From: Giesbergeria sp.
GTDB lineage: Bacteria > Pseudomonadota > Gammaproteobacteria > Burkholderiales > Burkholderiaceae_C
Assembly (NCBI GenBank): GCA_017985015.1
Contig: JAGNYI010000021.1
Span: 1 to 47,847 of the forward strand
Direction of reading: 5' to 3'
DNA: 47,847 nucleotides
Below, one piece after another: positions 25,612 to 34,542 of the stretch. Within the stretch, counting starts at the first letter, position 1. Each line of letters opens with the position of its first letter. The notes under the pieces are model-generated. The model had not been told where the DNA came from. It did no database searches and saw only the letters and a list, made by a program, of their open reading frames with translations. The position numbers and the translations under genes are program-made.

Positions 25612-26036
25612 GCGCGCAACGCATGAACCTGCCACGCTTTGTCACCGTGCTGGTGGCGGGCGCACTGTTTGGCTTTGGACTGGCCGTCTCCACCATGGTC
25701 CGGCCCGAGGTGGTGCTGGGTTTCCTGCGCTTTCAGGACTATGGGTTGATGCTGGTCATGGGTGGCGCCATGGGAGTCACGCTGGTGGCGTACCAACTGG
25801 CACCGCGCATGTTCTCGCGCCCGCTGCTCGGAGAGCGCTTTCACCACCACGCCAGCGTGTGGAACCGCGACACCGTGCGGGGCGCCGCCCTGTTCGGCAT
25901 CGGCTGGGGCCTGTGCGGCGTCTGCCCAGGCCCGGCGATTGCGGGTCTGGGCACTGGCAACTGGATGCTTCTGTGGGCACTGGCCGGCATTGCCCTGGGC
26001 GCCCTGGCCCAGGGCCTGCGCGCCAGAGCCCAATAA
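25608..26036 (+). CDS. YeeE/YedE-family membrane protein, second half (DUF6691-like)
   Basis: The start ATG at 25608 overlaps the previous stop (ATGA), giving 142 residues with four hydrophobic segments. The signature is GWGLCGVCPGPAIAGLGTGN, the second-half counterpart of the NGCTSGHG motif. Together with the preceding gene it likely forms one transporter of a sulfur compound. The gene is convergent with the ICMT-like gene, 21 bases away. Confidence 0.85.
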   Translation: MSAQRMNLPRFVTVLVAGALFGFGLAVSTMVRPEVVLGFLRFQDYGLMLVMGGAMGVTLVAYQLAPRMFSRPLLGERFHHHASVWNRDTVRGAALFGIGWGLCGVCPGPAIAGLGTGNWMLLWALAGIALGALAQGLRARAQ

Positions 26037-26057
26037 ATGGGGACCGACCCCAATGCG

Positions 26058-26525
26058 CTACAGCCAGCGGCGCACCTGGGCGCAGTAAGCGGTGTAGGCA
26101 GCGCCAAAGTGCGCGGTGAGTGCGCGCTCCTCCGGCAAGATCTGAAAACGTGTGATGTAGGCCGCAAACGCCAGCGGCCCGAGCAGCGCCCAGGGCGACG
26201 CCAGGTACAACGCCAAACCCAACAGAATGAGCACCAACCCAAGGTACATGGGGTTGCGCGTCATGCGGTAGACACCGTTGGCCACCAGTTTGGCGCTGCG
26301 CTGTGGTGCCATCGGGTTGACCGTGGTCTTGGCCTTTCGGAAAGCCCATATCCCAGCCAGATCAAAGCAGGCGCCCATGGCAGCCAGCGCCAGCGCGCCA
26401 CCCATGCGCAAGGCCATGGGCAAATTCAGCACCGGCCCCACCCAGAGCGCTACCGCCACCATGCCCGCCGCGACCGTTGCGGCAATCACTGGGGGCGGAA
26501 TTTTGAGTTCAAGCTGCAAAATCAA
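26058..26525 (-). CDS. Isoprenylcysteine carboxyl methyltransferase-family membrane protein
   Basis: This 155-residue protein has four predicted helices. The ICMT/PEMT signature is split between KTTVNPMAPQRSAKLVANGV with YRMTRNPMYLG, and RFQILPEERALTAHFGAAY. This fits the bacterial ICMT-like family, which uses S-adenosylmethionine at the membrane surface. The bacterial substrate is generally unknown, and nothing nearby suggests one. Confidence 0.8.
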   Translation of the reverse strand: MILQLELKIPPPVIAATVAAGMVAVALWVGPVLNLPMALRMGGALALAAMGACFDLAGIWAFRKAKTTVNPMAPQRSAKLVANGVYRMTRNPMYLGLVLILLGLALYLASPWALLGPLAFAAYITRFQILPEERALTAHFGAAYTAYCAQVRRWL

Positions 26526-26652
26526 ATCCTTCCAAAAAATTCAAGGTGCGGCGTTCAGCACGAGACCTACACCAATCCAGCGCATGATGCGGCCTACGGC
26601 GACTTTGTTGCACCCCTCCTGTCATTGACCTCCTCATTTTTGACCCCATGCC

Positions 26653-26901
26653 ATGAAAAAACTCCGCGTCACCCTTGAACTCGAAATGTCCGTCCCGGAG
26701 GACTGGGAACTGGTCAACACCTCCGAGGGCACGCCGGTGCTGCGCCTTCCCAACGGAACCTTTTTGGACCTGACCGTGGAACCACTGTTCGCCAGTGACC
26801 CCGAAGAAACCTGGGCCAGCACCGACGAGGACGAGGCGCTGAACGAGATTCTCGACATGGTGGACAGTGAAGTCGTGAACTACGAATTCGTCACGCACTG
26901 A
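26653..26901 (+). CDS. Conserved hypothetical acidic protein
   Basis: This 82-residue acidic, soluble protein starts MKKLRVTLELEMSVPEDWEL and has an acidic C-terminal half (ASTDEDEALNEILDMVDSEV). No family or motif is recognised. Codon use and a clean ATG make it a plausible real gene. It precedes the M23 peptidase gene by 77 bases. Confidence 0.55.
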   Translation: MKKLRVTLELEMSVPEDWELVNTSEGTPVLRLPNGTFLDLTVEPLFASDPEETWASTDEDEALNEILDMVDSEVVNYEFVTH

Positions 26902-26978
26902 AACTTGCCCGCAGTGTCTTGGCAGACTTCTTTCGCGCGTGTATTCCAGCCACGCCTGCGCTCGTTGGCTAACGCGCC

Positions 26979-27899
26979 ATGTCCTCATATTTTCCGCTCG
27001 CCATGCCCTACGACGAGTTGATCTCACGCCGCAATGCACTCTTGCGCGGCTTGGGCTCACTGGCTGGACTCACTCTGCCGATGGCTCTTTCTGCGCCGGC
27101 TGCAGCGGCCGGGCGCGCTTCAGCTCCATTGCCACGCACGCTCTTGGTTCCGGGCGGCGTCGCGCGTCTCACGCTGGGGGCTTCGCCCTTGCGCCCGCGC
27201 GCCTTGGCACCAGCCGCAGACGGCTCGGGCGAGGTGCCGCTGCTCGTGCTGGGCGACGCCAGCGCCTGGACGGCTGTGCTCGGCATCCCGCTTTCGGCAA
27301 CGCCCGGCCCGGCCCGCATTCGGGTAGAGCTGGCGGGGAGTGCGCCGCGCAGCCTCAGTTACGACATCGCTCCCAAGCAGTACCGCGAGCAGCGCCTCAC
27401 CGTGGCGCCGCGCACGGTGGACCTGTCACCCGAGGACGAAGCGCGCTGGCAGCGCGAGCGCACCCACCAGGCGGGCGTCATGGCCACCTTCAGTACCCCG
27501 CTGCCAGCCAGCCTGGCGATGCAGGTGCCAGTCCCGGGCCGGCGTTCCAGCACATTCGGGCTGCGCCGCGTGTTCAACGGCCAAGCCCGCAATCCACACA
27601 GCGGCATGGACATTGCGGCAGCGACCGGCACGCCCGTACTCGCGCCACTGGCTGCAAGGGTGATCGACACCGGAGACTATTTTTTCAACGGCAACACCGT
27701 GTGGCTGGACCATGGCGGCGGCTTGCTGTGCATGGTGTGCCACCTGAGCGCCATCGATGTGCAGGTGGGCGAGGCCGTGGATATGGGGCAGCGCGTCGGC
27801 GCGGTGGGCGCCACCGGCCGCGTGACCGGGCCGCATTTGCACTGGGGCGTCATGCTGAACCGCAGCATGGTCGATCCTGCGCTTTTCCTTCCCACTTAA
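26979..27899 (+). CDS. M23 (LytM-type) metallopeptidase, exported
   Basis: This peptidoglycan DD-endopeptidase-like protein has 306 residues. An N-terminal ISRRNALLRGLGSLAGL resembles a Tat signal, ending near APAAAAG. A beta-rich middle domain precedes the LytM domain, with zinc ligands in ARNPHSGMDIAAATG (His and Asp) and GRVTGPHLHWGVM (HxH). All ligands are present, so it is probably an active periplasmic hydrolase of cross-links. The start could be 27003 instead. It is convergent with the patatin gene, 3 bases away. Confidence 0.87.
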   Translation: MSSYFPLAMPYDELISRRNALLRGLGSLAGLTLPMALSAPAAAAGRASAPLPRTLLVPGGVARLTLGASPLRPRALAPAADGSGEVPLLVLGDASAWTAVLGIPLSATPGPARIRVELAGSAPRSLSYDIAPKQYREQRLTVAPRTVDLSPEDEARWQRERTHQAGVMATFSTPLPASLAMQVPVPGRRSSTFGLRRVFNGQARNPHSGMDIAAATGTPVLAPLAARVIDTGDYFFNGNTVWLDHGGGLLCMVCHLSAIDVQVGEAVDMGQRVGAVGATGRVTGPHLHWGVMLNRSMVDPALFLPT

Positions 27900-27902
27900 G
27901 AA

Positions 27903-28868
27903 TCAGAGAAACGCCGCCAGGCGCTTGCGATCGAGCTGGGCCAGCGATTTTTCTCCAAGCCCCACCAAGGTTTTTGTTGCCTCGGGCGTCGCGACGTCGA
28001 TGCCCAGTCCGGCCTTGGCCGGCCAATCCGCGTCGATGCGCATGTAGCGCTCTTCCAGCCGGTCTTCCATCACGGCGTCCACGTGCTGCTGTTGCACGGA
28101 AATCATGGTGAGAATCAAGCGCCCATCGGTCAGCCAACCAACGGCGCCCGCATCGGCGTCGACAGACTCTGCCGGTTGGTAGCCCATGGTGGCCGTCCCA
28201 ACGGACAGCATGCGCGTGCGCGCCAGCTTGGCACCCATGAAATGCTCGGCTTCATGCAGCGCCACGTGGTCGGGCGCAACCGCAAACAGACCGCCATCGG
28301 CGTACAACCGCTCGCCCACCTTGACGCAAGGAAAATAAGCCGGCGCCGCGCAGGTGGCCAGGGTCACGTCCACAGCCGACAAACCCTCGTCGCCCAGTGA
28401 GCCCTGCGTGTGGGGGGTCTTGAACACTTTGGTGACGCTGCGGCTCACATCCACGGCGGGCACCACCACGGCGTGTTGGGCGTCGCCCATGGTGCGGCCC
28501 CCGAAATGCTTCGCGATCTCGCGCCGCAGCGCTTCGCCGGTGTATTTGGGGCCGAGCACCGAGCGCGTCATGTCGAGCAGGCGCGTGACGGTGCCTCCCG
28601 GCAGTCTGCGCGAGGAAAAAACCTCTTCGCCGCGTTCGATAAAGAGCTGAACGATGTGCGCCATCGGCACTTCAAAAGCCAACGCCATGGCGAGCAAGCC
28701 CCCTACCGAAGTACCGGCGATGAGGTCAAACCGCCGGCCAAGCGGTTCACCCACCTGTTTTTCCAGGTCGGCAAGGACCACCGCGGTGTAGAGACCAAGG
28801 TAGCCGCCTCCACTGAGCGAGAGGATGCGAAATTCTTTGGGCTCTTTGGAATGGACGGCTGTCATCAT
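27903..28868 (-). CDS. CapV-like patatin phospholipase (CBASS effector family)
   Basis: This 321-residue patatin has the oxyanion loop SLSGGGYLGLYTA, nucleophile GTSVGG and the catalytic Asp in LYADGGLFAVAP. The overall pattern (GGGYLGLYTAVVLADLEK, FDLIAGTSVGGLLAMALAFE) resembles CapV, the cGAMP-activated phospholipase that degrades membrane lipids in CBASS anti-phage defence. No CD-NTase (CdnB-type cyclase) gene is in the window. It lies 106 bases after the CheR-GGDEF-EAL gene on the same strand. I chose the ATG at 28868 over an upstream TTG. Patatin activity is clear; a defence role is only suggested. Confidence 0.8.
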   Translation of the reverse strand: MMTAVHSKEPKEFRILSLSGGGYLGLYTAVVLADLEKQVGEPLGRRFDLIAGTSVGGLLAMALAFEVPMAHIVQLFIERGEEVFSSRRLPGGTVTRLLDMTRSVLGPKYTGEALRREIAKHFGGRTMGDAQHAVVVPAVDVSRSVTKVFKTPHTQGSLGDEGLSAVDVTLATCAAPAYFPCVKVGERLYADGGLFAVAPDHVALHEAEHFMGAKLARTRMLSVGTATMGYQPAESVDADAGAVGWLTDGRLILTMISVQQQHVDAVMEDRLEERYMRIDADWPAKAGLGIDVATPEATKTLVGLGEKSLAQLDRKRLAAFL

Positions 28869-28974
28869 GGATTCGGTGGACAAAAAGAAAGGCGCAGTGC
28901 GGCACCCGAAATATCAGTGAAACTGTTGGGGCGCAAGGACCGTCAGCCGTGTAGGCCCGCACCGCACGCGCCCC

Positions 28975-31900
28975 TCAGGCTTGCGTGCCTCGCTGGCGCA
29001 TCCAGTCCGCACAGGCCTGCGCGGGCATGGGGCGGGCGAAATGGTAGCCCTGCGCTTCCTGGCAATGGTAGAGGTTCAGAATGCGTGCCACTTCGGCGCT
29101 CTCTACGCCCTCGGCCACGACCCGCAGCTTGAGGCTGCGTGCCATGCTGATGATGGCGCGCACGATGGCGGCGTCTTCCGGGTCGGTCACGATGTCGCGC
29201 ACGAAAGACTGGTCGATCTTGAGCTTGTCCACCGAAAAACGACGCAAATAGGCCAGACTGGAATACCCGGTACCGAAGTCGTCGATGGACAGGCTCACGC
29301 CCAGCGCCTTGAAACGCTGCACCGTTTGCAGCGTCGCTTCGACATCCTCCATCAGCAGCGACTCGGTCAGTTCGAGCTCCAGCCGCGACGGGTCCAGGCC
29401 CGAATCTTCCAATGCCTGCGTCACGCTGGCGAGCAAATCGCCGCGCCGGAACTGCACTGCCGACAGATTGACGGCCATGGTCAGCTCCGGCAGCCCGGCC
29501 TGCTGCCATCGCATGGCCTGGGCAGAGGCTTCGCGCAGAACCCATTCGCCGATGGGCACAATTTGTCCGCTCTCTTCTGCCGCCGGGATAAAACGGCCCG
29601 GCGGTACCAGTTCGCCGTCGCCGCGTTGCCAGCGCAGCAGCGCTTCGACACCGATCACCGCTCCACTGACCAGATCCACCTGCGGCTGGTAGTGCAGCAC
29701 GAACTCCTGCTGATCCAAGGCCCAGTGCAAAGCCGAACGCATTTTGAGATTCTCGAGCGCCTGGGCATTCATTTCGCTCGTGTAGAAGCAATAGGTATTG
29801 CGCCCGCTCTCCTTGGCTCGGTACATGGCCGTATCCGCGCGCTGCAGCAGGGTGTCGAAGTCTGCGCCGTCGTCGGGACATAGAGTGATGCCGATCGACA
29901 GCGTGACCGCCAGCTCATGGCCTTCGATTTCGAATGGGCGCGCCAGGGCTTCGGTGATCTTGCTGGCAATGCGGCCCACGGCCTCGACATCCTGCACGTC
30001 GGTCAGAGCAATCAGAAATTCGTCGCCGCCCTGCCGGCTGATCGTGTCGGTGTCGCGCAGCGTGGTGGAGAGACGCTGGGCCACCTGCTGGAGCAGCAGG
30101 TCGCCCACCGGATGCCCCAGGGTGTCGTTGATCTGCTTGAAATGGTCCAGATCCAGGTACAACAGCGCCAGCTTGCTCTCGCTGCGCTCGCTCCAGGCCT
30201 TGGCAAGATCGAAACGGTCACGAAACAAGACCCGGTTGGGCAAGCCGGTGAGCGGGTCGTGGTGCGCGAGAAACTCAATGCGCGCGGCGTTTTCCTTGCG
30301 CTCGGTGATGTCCTGGGCAAACGCCACCACATGCGGCTCGTCGTGCAGATCGATCAGCTCGGCCGAGAGACTCACGCAGCGCTTTTCGCCGGATCTGCAG
30401 ACCCATTCGGCCTCGAAGTCGAGCGTGTTTCCGTGGTGCTGCAGCTCTGCAAGCCAGGCGGAGCGAGCCTCAAGGTCAGCCCACAAGCCCACTTCCAGCG
30501 TGGTCCTGCCCACCAGTTCATGCGCCGGCCAGCCAAACCAGGTTTCGTAGCGGTCGTTGACCTCGACAAACAATCCATCGCGCACGCGCGCAATCGACGC
30601 CGCGAGCGGGCTCGCACGGAACGCCACCTTGAAACGCAGTTCGGACTCGCGCAGGCCGGTGATGTCCTGCATGGCGCCCCCCAACGTGATCGGTTGTCCC
30701 GCCGCATCACGCTGCACGCTTCCGCTGGCAAAACCCACACCGAGGCTGCCATCGGCACGGCGAAAACGAAACTCCATTTCGTAAGCGGCATCCTGCGCAA
30801 GTGCCTTGGAAACGGCGTCCTGCACGCGCTGGCGATCTTCCTGCTCAACCATCTGCAGGAAACGCTCGAAGGTGGGGACGAAGTCGGCCGGCGAAAATCC
30901 GAAACAGGTAAAGATCTCGTCGCTCCAACTGAGCTCATCGATGGCGATGTTCCACTCCCAGTGGCCAACGCGCGCAATGCGGGCCGCCTCGTCCAGCCGA
31001 CGGCGCGCCTCTTTCATGTCGGTGATGTCGTGAAACAGCTCGAGCTTGCTGATGCTGCCGTCGGCGTTCTTCAGCGGAATGTCAAAAAGATCGTACGTGC
31101 GTCCGTTGCGGGAGACCCATTGCCATTGCACCGTACTGCCCGCGAGCACTTGCGGGTTCTTGCACCAGGTGCAGGGTGAAGCGCTGTTGTGAAAATAGTC
31201 GTGGCACTTGCGGCCCATGACGTCGCCAAACTCGCGCTGCAACACCGGGTTGATGTATTCGATCTCGTACTCGGCATTGACGATGTACACCCCATCGGGC
31301 AAGGCCTCCAGAATGGCCAGCAAGCGTTCTCGGTCTGCTGCAAGCTTTTCAGCGAGCGACTCGATGCGCTTGGTCTTGCTGATGTCGGTCCAGGTCAGCA
31401 CCACGCCGTGGCCCTGGCCTGTATCGTCGCGAAAAGGCAGCATGCGCTCGAACACCCAGCGCCCATCGGGCAGCAAGGCTTCGCGCTCGATGCGTTTCTC
31501 ACTTCGCGCGCATTCGCGCAGGTCCTCCAAAAAGGCCTCCTGCGGGCCCAGTCGATAACGGATGTCACCGATCGGGCGGCCGATGTCGCTGCCCCGCAGC
31601 GCCAGAAAATCGTTCACGCCGGGGCTGAAGCGCCGCAAACTCAGATCGCTATCAAGAAAAACGGTGCCGATCTCGGTGCTGTCGAGCAAGTGGTCGTAGT
31701 CGCGGTTGAGGGCATCGAGCTCGTCGTTGCGCGCTTCCAGCTCATTGTTCAGCGCATACAGGTCTTCGTTGACCGACTTGAGCTCCTCATTGGTGCTTTG
31801 CAGCTCTTCATTGGACGCCGTGAGTTCCTCGTTGCTCAGGTCCAGGCGCTCGTGGCTGGTCTGCAACTCCAGCACCATTTCGTGCAGGCGCTCGCGCGTG

Positions 31901-32895
31901 GCGTCGAGCTCGGCGGCCAGGCCTTCCGGCCCTTGTTCCTCGACGGATGGCTGCAGGCCGAGCAGGGCCGGCACGGCCGGCACAGCCTGGGCGCCCAGGG
32001 TATGGGTGTCAAAATTTCGGGCCAGCACCGCCGGCTGCTTGCGAAACAGCTTGTGGCTGCGGTCCACCACGGAAAACGCATTCGACTCAAACGCCCCTAC
32101 ATTTTCGCTGGCACCCAGCAGCAGCAGCCCCTGCGGCTTGAGGGCGAAGTGCAGTTGCGACAGGGCCTTGAATTGCGCCTCGGGTTTCAGGTAAATCAGC
32201 AGGTTGCGGCACAGCGCCAGATCGATGCTGGTAAAGGGCGGATCGTTCAGCAGGTTGTGGCGGGCAAACACCAGGTGCCGGCGCAGCGTGGCGTCGGCAC
32301 GCATGCCCCCGGTCGAATCGCCCTGGAGATAGCGTCGGCGCAAGCCTTCGGGCACTGCAGCGAGGCATTCGCCCTCATAGCTTCCACGCGAGGCCTTCGC
32401 CAAGGCCTGGGGCGCAAGGTCGGTAGCAAACACTTTGACATTGCCGTGAAACCCCAGCCGCCCAGCGGCCTCCAGCGCCAGCATGGTCACCGAATAGGCT
32501 TCCTCCCCACTGGCGCAGCCCGCGCACCAGATGCGCAGATCGTCCCCAGCGTCCCGCCCGCGCAGCAAGTCGGGCAGCACCTGCTCCTCCAGCTGGCGAA
32601 AGACCTCGGTGTCGCGAAAAAACTCGGTCACGTTGACCAGCAATTCGCTGCTCAGTGCCTCGCGTTCTCCGCCTTGCTCTTGCAGCATCTCCAGGTAGTC
32701 TTCGGGCCTGAGTACCGACAGACGGGCCATGCGCTGGCGCGCGCGCCGGGTCAAGGTGGTGGTTTTGTAGCCGGAAAAGTCAATGCCGCAGCGTCGCCGC
32801 AGCACTTCGAGCATCTCGTTCAGCTGGGGCAGCGGCTCAACCACCGCTTCCAGCCATTGGTCGGCATCTTCGGGTGCAAGGGGCTGCGGGTCCAT
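28975..32895 (-). CDS. CheR methyltransferase-PAS-GGDEF-EAL hybrid signalling protein
   Basis: This 1306-residue protein begins at the ATG at 32895. The CheR region (about 15-285) includes IWCAGCASGEEAYSV. A coiled coil (about 335-400, NEELTASNEELQSTNEEL) follows. Four PAS regions lie at about 400-505, 515-625, 635-750 and 752-865; the second has Cys/His pairs (CHDYFHNSASPCTWCKN). The GGDEF domain has intact RQGGDEFLIAL near 955, an RDTD I-site, and Asp in GHPVGDLLLQ, so it should use GTP. The EAL domain (about 1050-1300) has VEALLRW, NLSAVQF, ELELTES, IDDFGTGYSSLAY and VAEGVES. Both c-di-GMP domains look active. The CheB half common in CheB-CheR-PAS proteins is absent. Confidence 0.92.
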   Translation of the reverse strand: MDPQPLAPEDADQWLEAVVEPLPQLNEMLEVLRRRCGIDFSGYKTTTLTRRARQRMARLSVLRPEDYLEMLQEQGGEREALSSELLVNVTEFFRDTEVFRQLEEQVLPDLLRGRDAGDDLRIWCAGCASGEEAYSVTMLALEAAGRLGFHGNVKVFATDLAPQALAKASRGSYEGECLAAVPEGLRRRYLQGDSTGGMRADATLRRHLVFARHNLLNDPPFTSIDLALCRNLLIYLKPEAQFKALSQLHFALKPQGLLLLGASENVGAFESNAFSVVDRSHKLFRKQPAVLARNFDTHTLGAQAVPAVPALLGLQPSVEEQGPEGLAAELDATRERLHEMVLELQTSHERLDLSNEELTASNEELQSTNEELKSVNEDLYALNNELEARNDELDALNRDYDHLLDSTEIGTVFLDSDLSLRRFSPGVNDFLALRGSDIGRPIGDIRYRLGPQEAFLEDLRECARSEKRIEREALLPDGRWVFERMLPFRDDTGQGHGVVLTWTDISKTKRIESLAEKLAADRERLLAILEALPDGVYIVNAEYEIEYINPVLQREFGDVMGRKCHDYFHNSASPCTWCKNPQVLAGSTVQWQWVSRNGRTYDLFDIPLKNADGSISKLELFHDITDMKEARRRLDEAARIARVGHWEWNIAIDELSWSDEIFTCFGFSPADFVPTFERFLQMVEQEDRQRVQDAVSKALAQDAAYEMEFRFRRADGSLGVGFASGSVQRDAAGQPITLGGAMQDITGLRESELRFKVAFRASPLAASIARVRDGLFVEVNDRYETWFGWPAHELVGRTTLEVGLWADLEARSAWLAELQHHGNTLDFEAEWVCRSGEKRCVSLSAELIDLHDEPHVVAFAQDITERKENAARIEFLAHHDPLTGLPNRVLFRDRFDLAKAWSERSESKLALLYLDLDHFKQINDTLGHPVGDLLLQQVAQRLSTTLRDTDTISRQGGDEFLIALTDVQDVEAVGRIASKITEALARPFEIEGHELAVTLSIGITLCPDDGADFDTLLQRADTAMYRAKESGRNTYCFYTSEMNAQALENLKMRSALHWALDQQEFVLHYQPQVDLVSGAVIGVEALLRWQRGDGELVPPGRFIPAAEESGQIVPIGEWVLREASAQAMRWQQAGLPELTMAVNLSAVQFRRGDLLASVTQALEDSGLDPSRLELELTESLLMEDVEATLQTVQRFKALGVSLSIDDFGTGYSSLAYLRRFSVDKLKIDQSFVRDIVTDPEDAAIVRAIISMARSLKLRVVAEGVESAEVARILNLYHCQEAQGYHFARPMPAQACADWMRQRGTQA

Positions 32896-32953
32896 GCAGA
32901 CATTATGGCGGGCCGACGCCTGGCGAAAAACCTGGAGTGCCCGGGGCCAGATG

Positions 32954-33565
32954 CTATTTTGGAGCCGGTGCTTGCCCATCTGGCACGGCGGCGGTGTCTT
33001 CCAGCAGGTAGCGCTTGACGATGTCGAAGAAGCGGTCGTAAAAGACTTCGGCGTTGATGGTCTGGCTGGCCACCTTGACCAAAGATTCGCTTCCCGCCAT
33101 GAAGGGAAGCGACACCGATCCCAGCGCCGGCACCCCCACGCTGGCCGAACTGTTGCCTTTCTTTACGGTGTAGCTGTCCTGCACGCCGGTGACAAAACCC
33201 AGCGTGACGCTGCCGCGCCCGCCGTCGGGCACGCAGACCACGCGAATCGTCATCTGCATATGCGATTCGGCGTCGGGTTGAAAACTCTTGACCCCTTCCA
33301 CCATGTCCTGGCGGGCCACGCTGATCAGATAGCCCTGGCTGAGCAGCGCGCGCCGGCCCGCTTCGCAGGTCTGCTCCGGCGTGGCGTCAAACAGGCGCGA
33401 ATGCATGTCGCCCGAGCCAAAGCGCTCCTGCAAGGCGTATGGGTGCGGTGTGGCACTGCAACCTGCCAGCACCAGCGCGAATCCCACCAATGAACTGCGC
33501 GAGAAAACGGACCCAAGGGCCAAGAAAAACTCCTGTATGCGGCGCAAAGAATTTTCAAAAATCAT
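32954..33565 (-). CDS. DUF2242 lipoprotein
   Basis: This 203-residue protein is from the ATG at 33565; an in-frame ATG at 33598 would overlap rarD. A hydrophobic stretch ends with the lipobox LVLAGC (Cys36). The mature part includes HPYALQERFGSGDMHSRLFD and SLPFMAGSESLVKVASQTIN, which fit the DUF2242 family. It is probably anchored in the outer membrane. The signal is long, and the true start may be further downstream. The rarD stop lies 10 bases upstream on the same strand, so the two are likely one transcript. Confidence 0.72.
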   Translation of the reverse strand: MIFENSLRRIQEFFLALGSVFSRSSLVGFALVLAGCSATPHPYALQERFGSGDMHSRLFDATPEQTCEAGRRALLSQGYLISVARQDMVEGVKSFQPDAESHMQMTIRVVCVPDGGRGSVTLGFVTGVQDSYTVKKGNSSASVGVPALGSVSLPFMAGSESLVKVASQTINAEVFYDRFFDIVKRYLLEDTAAVPDGQAPAPK

Positions 33566-33575
33566 AGCAATAAAC

Positions 33576-34499
33576 TTAATATGCATCAGCGGTAGCATCT
33601 GTTTTTTTCATATTTTTGATCGCAGGCGGCGCGCGCAGGATCTGTCGCAGCGCATCCACCACCAGAACGCCCACCGCAGCAAACACCAGCCCGTACATCA
33701 GCCACTGCCCCGGCGCCAGCCGCTCGCCCAGCAGCAGCGCCACCACCACCAGCAGCACCGGCTCCACATAGGTCAGCAGACCAAACAAGCCCATCGGCAG
33801 CAACTGGCTGGCCGCCATGTACAGCGCCAATGCCACGGCGCTGAGCACGCCCACCACCAGCACCAGCGCCGCCAGGGGCAGGTCGCCCACCACGACGGGC
33901 AGCGTGGAAGGCGCGCGCAATACGAAATACAGCGCCACAGGGACAGCCAGAGCCATGTCCACCCAGTGGCCGCCGAGCTTCTCGGTGCGCAGGCGGCGGC
34001 GCAGTGCGAAATACAGCGGATAGCCCACGGCCACCAGCCAGGTCTCCCAAGACACGCCGCCGGCGCGCAGCAACTCGGCGCCAACGCCCGCAGCAGCCAG
34101 AGCCGTCGCCAACTTGTGCGGGCCCGAGAGCCGCTCCCGGTACAGCACGGCGCCTGCCAGCACCATCACCAGTGGCAGCAGAAAGTAGCCCAGCGACACC
34201 GGCAATGCCCGGCCCGCCATGGGCGCCCACATGAACAGCCACAGTTGCACGCCCACCATGGCGGCGCTGAGCACCAGCGCCGCGCCAAGTGCCGGGCGCT
34301 GGCGCACACGCTGGGCCAACTCGCGCACCTGCGTCCATTCGCCCCGCCACAGCAGCAGCACGGTGGTGAACGGCAGCGTGGCCAGCACGCGCCAACCGAA
34401 AATCTCTTCTCCGCCGAGCGGCTTGAGAAACGGCGAAATCCAGTAAATCACGCCAAACAGCACCGAAGCGAGCACCGATGCGACGACCCCCTTCAGCAT
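33576..34499 (-). CDS. rarD: RarD-type EamA/DMT transporter
   Basis: This 307-residue inner-membrane protein with about ten helices fits the RarD subfamily. Start is the ATG at 34499 (MLKGVVASVLASVLFGVIYW). Signatures are PFLKPLGGEEIFGWRVLATL near the N-terminus and LPMGLFGLLTYVEPVLLVVV late in the protein. RarD proteins have been linked to chloramphenicol resistance but their transport substrate is uncertain. It sits between the DHH phosphoesterase and the DUF2242 gene. Confidence 0.82.
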   Translation of the reverse strand: MLKGVVASVLASVLFGVIYWISPFLKPLGGEEIFGWRVLATLPFTTVLLLWRGEWTQVRELAQRVRQRPALGAALVLSAAMVGVQLWLFMWAPMAGRALPVSLGYFLLPLVMVLAGAVLYRERLSGPHKLATALAAAGVGAELLRAGGVSWETWLVAVGYPLYFALRRRLRTEKLGGHWVDMALAVPVALYFVLRAPSTLPVVVGDLPLAALVLVVGVLSAVALALYMAASQLLPMGLFGLLTYVEPVLLVVVALLLGERLAPGQWLMYGLVFAAVGVLVVDALRQILRAPPAIKNMKKTDATADAY

Positions 34500-34542
34500 G
34501 ACCGGGCCTGCGAAGCGGTGGGTGCAGCCCCAAAAACCAGGC

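Noticed and set aside
28975-32895. Hypr-type (cGAMP-making) GGDEF.
   Set aside because: The position that is Ser in Hypr enzymes is Asp here (GHPVGDLLL), so GTP specificity is expected.
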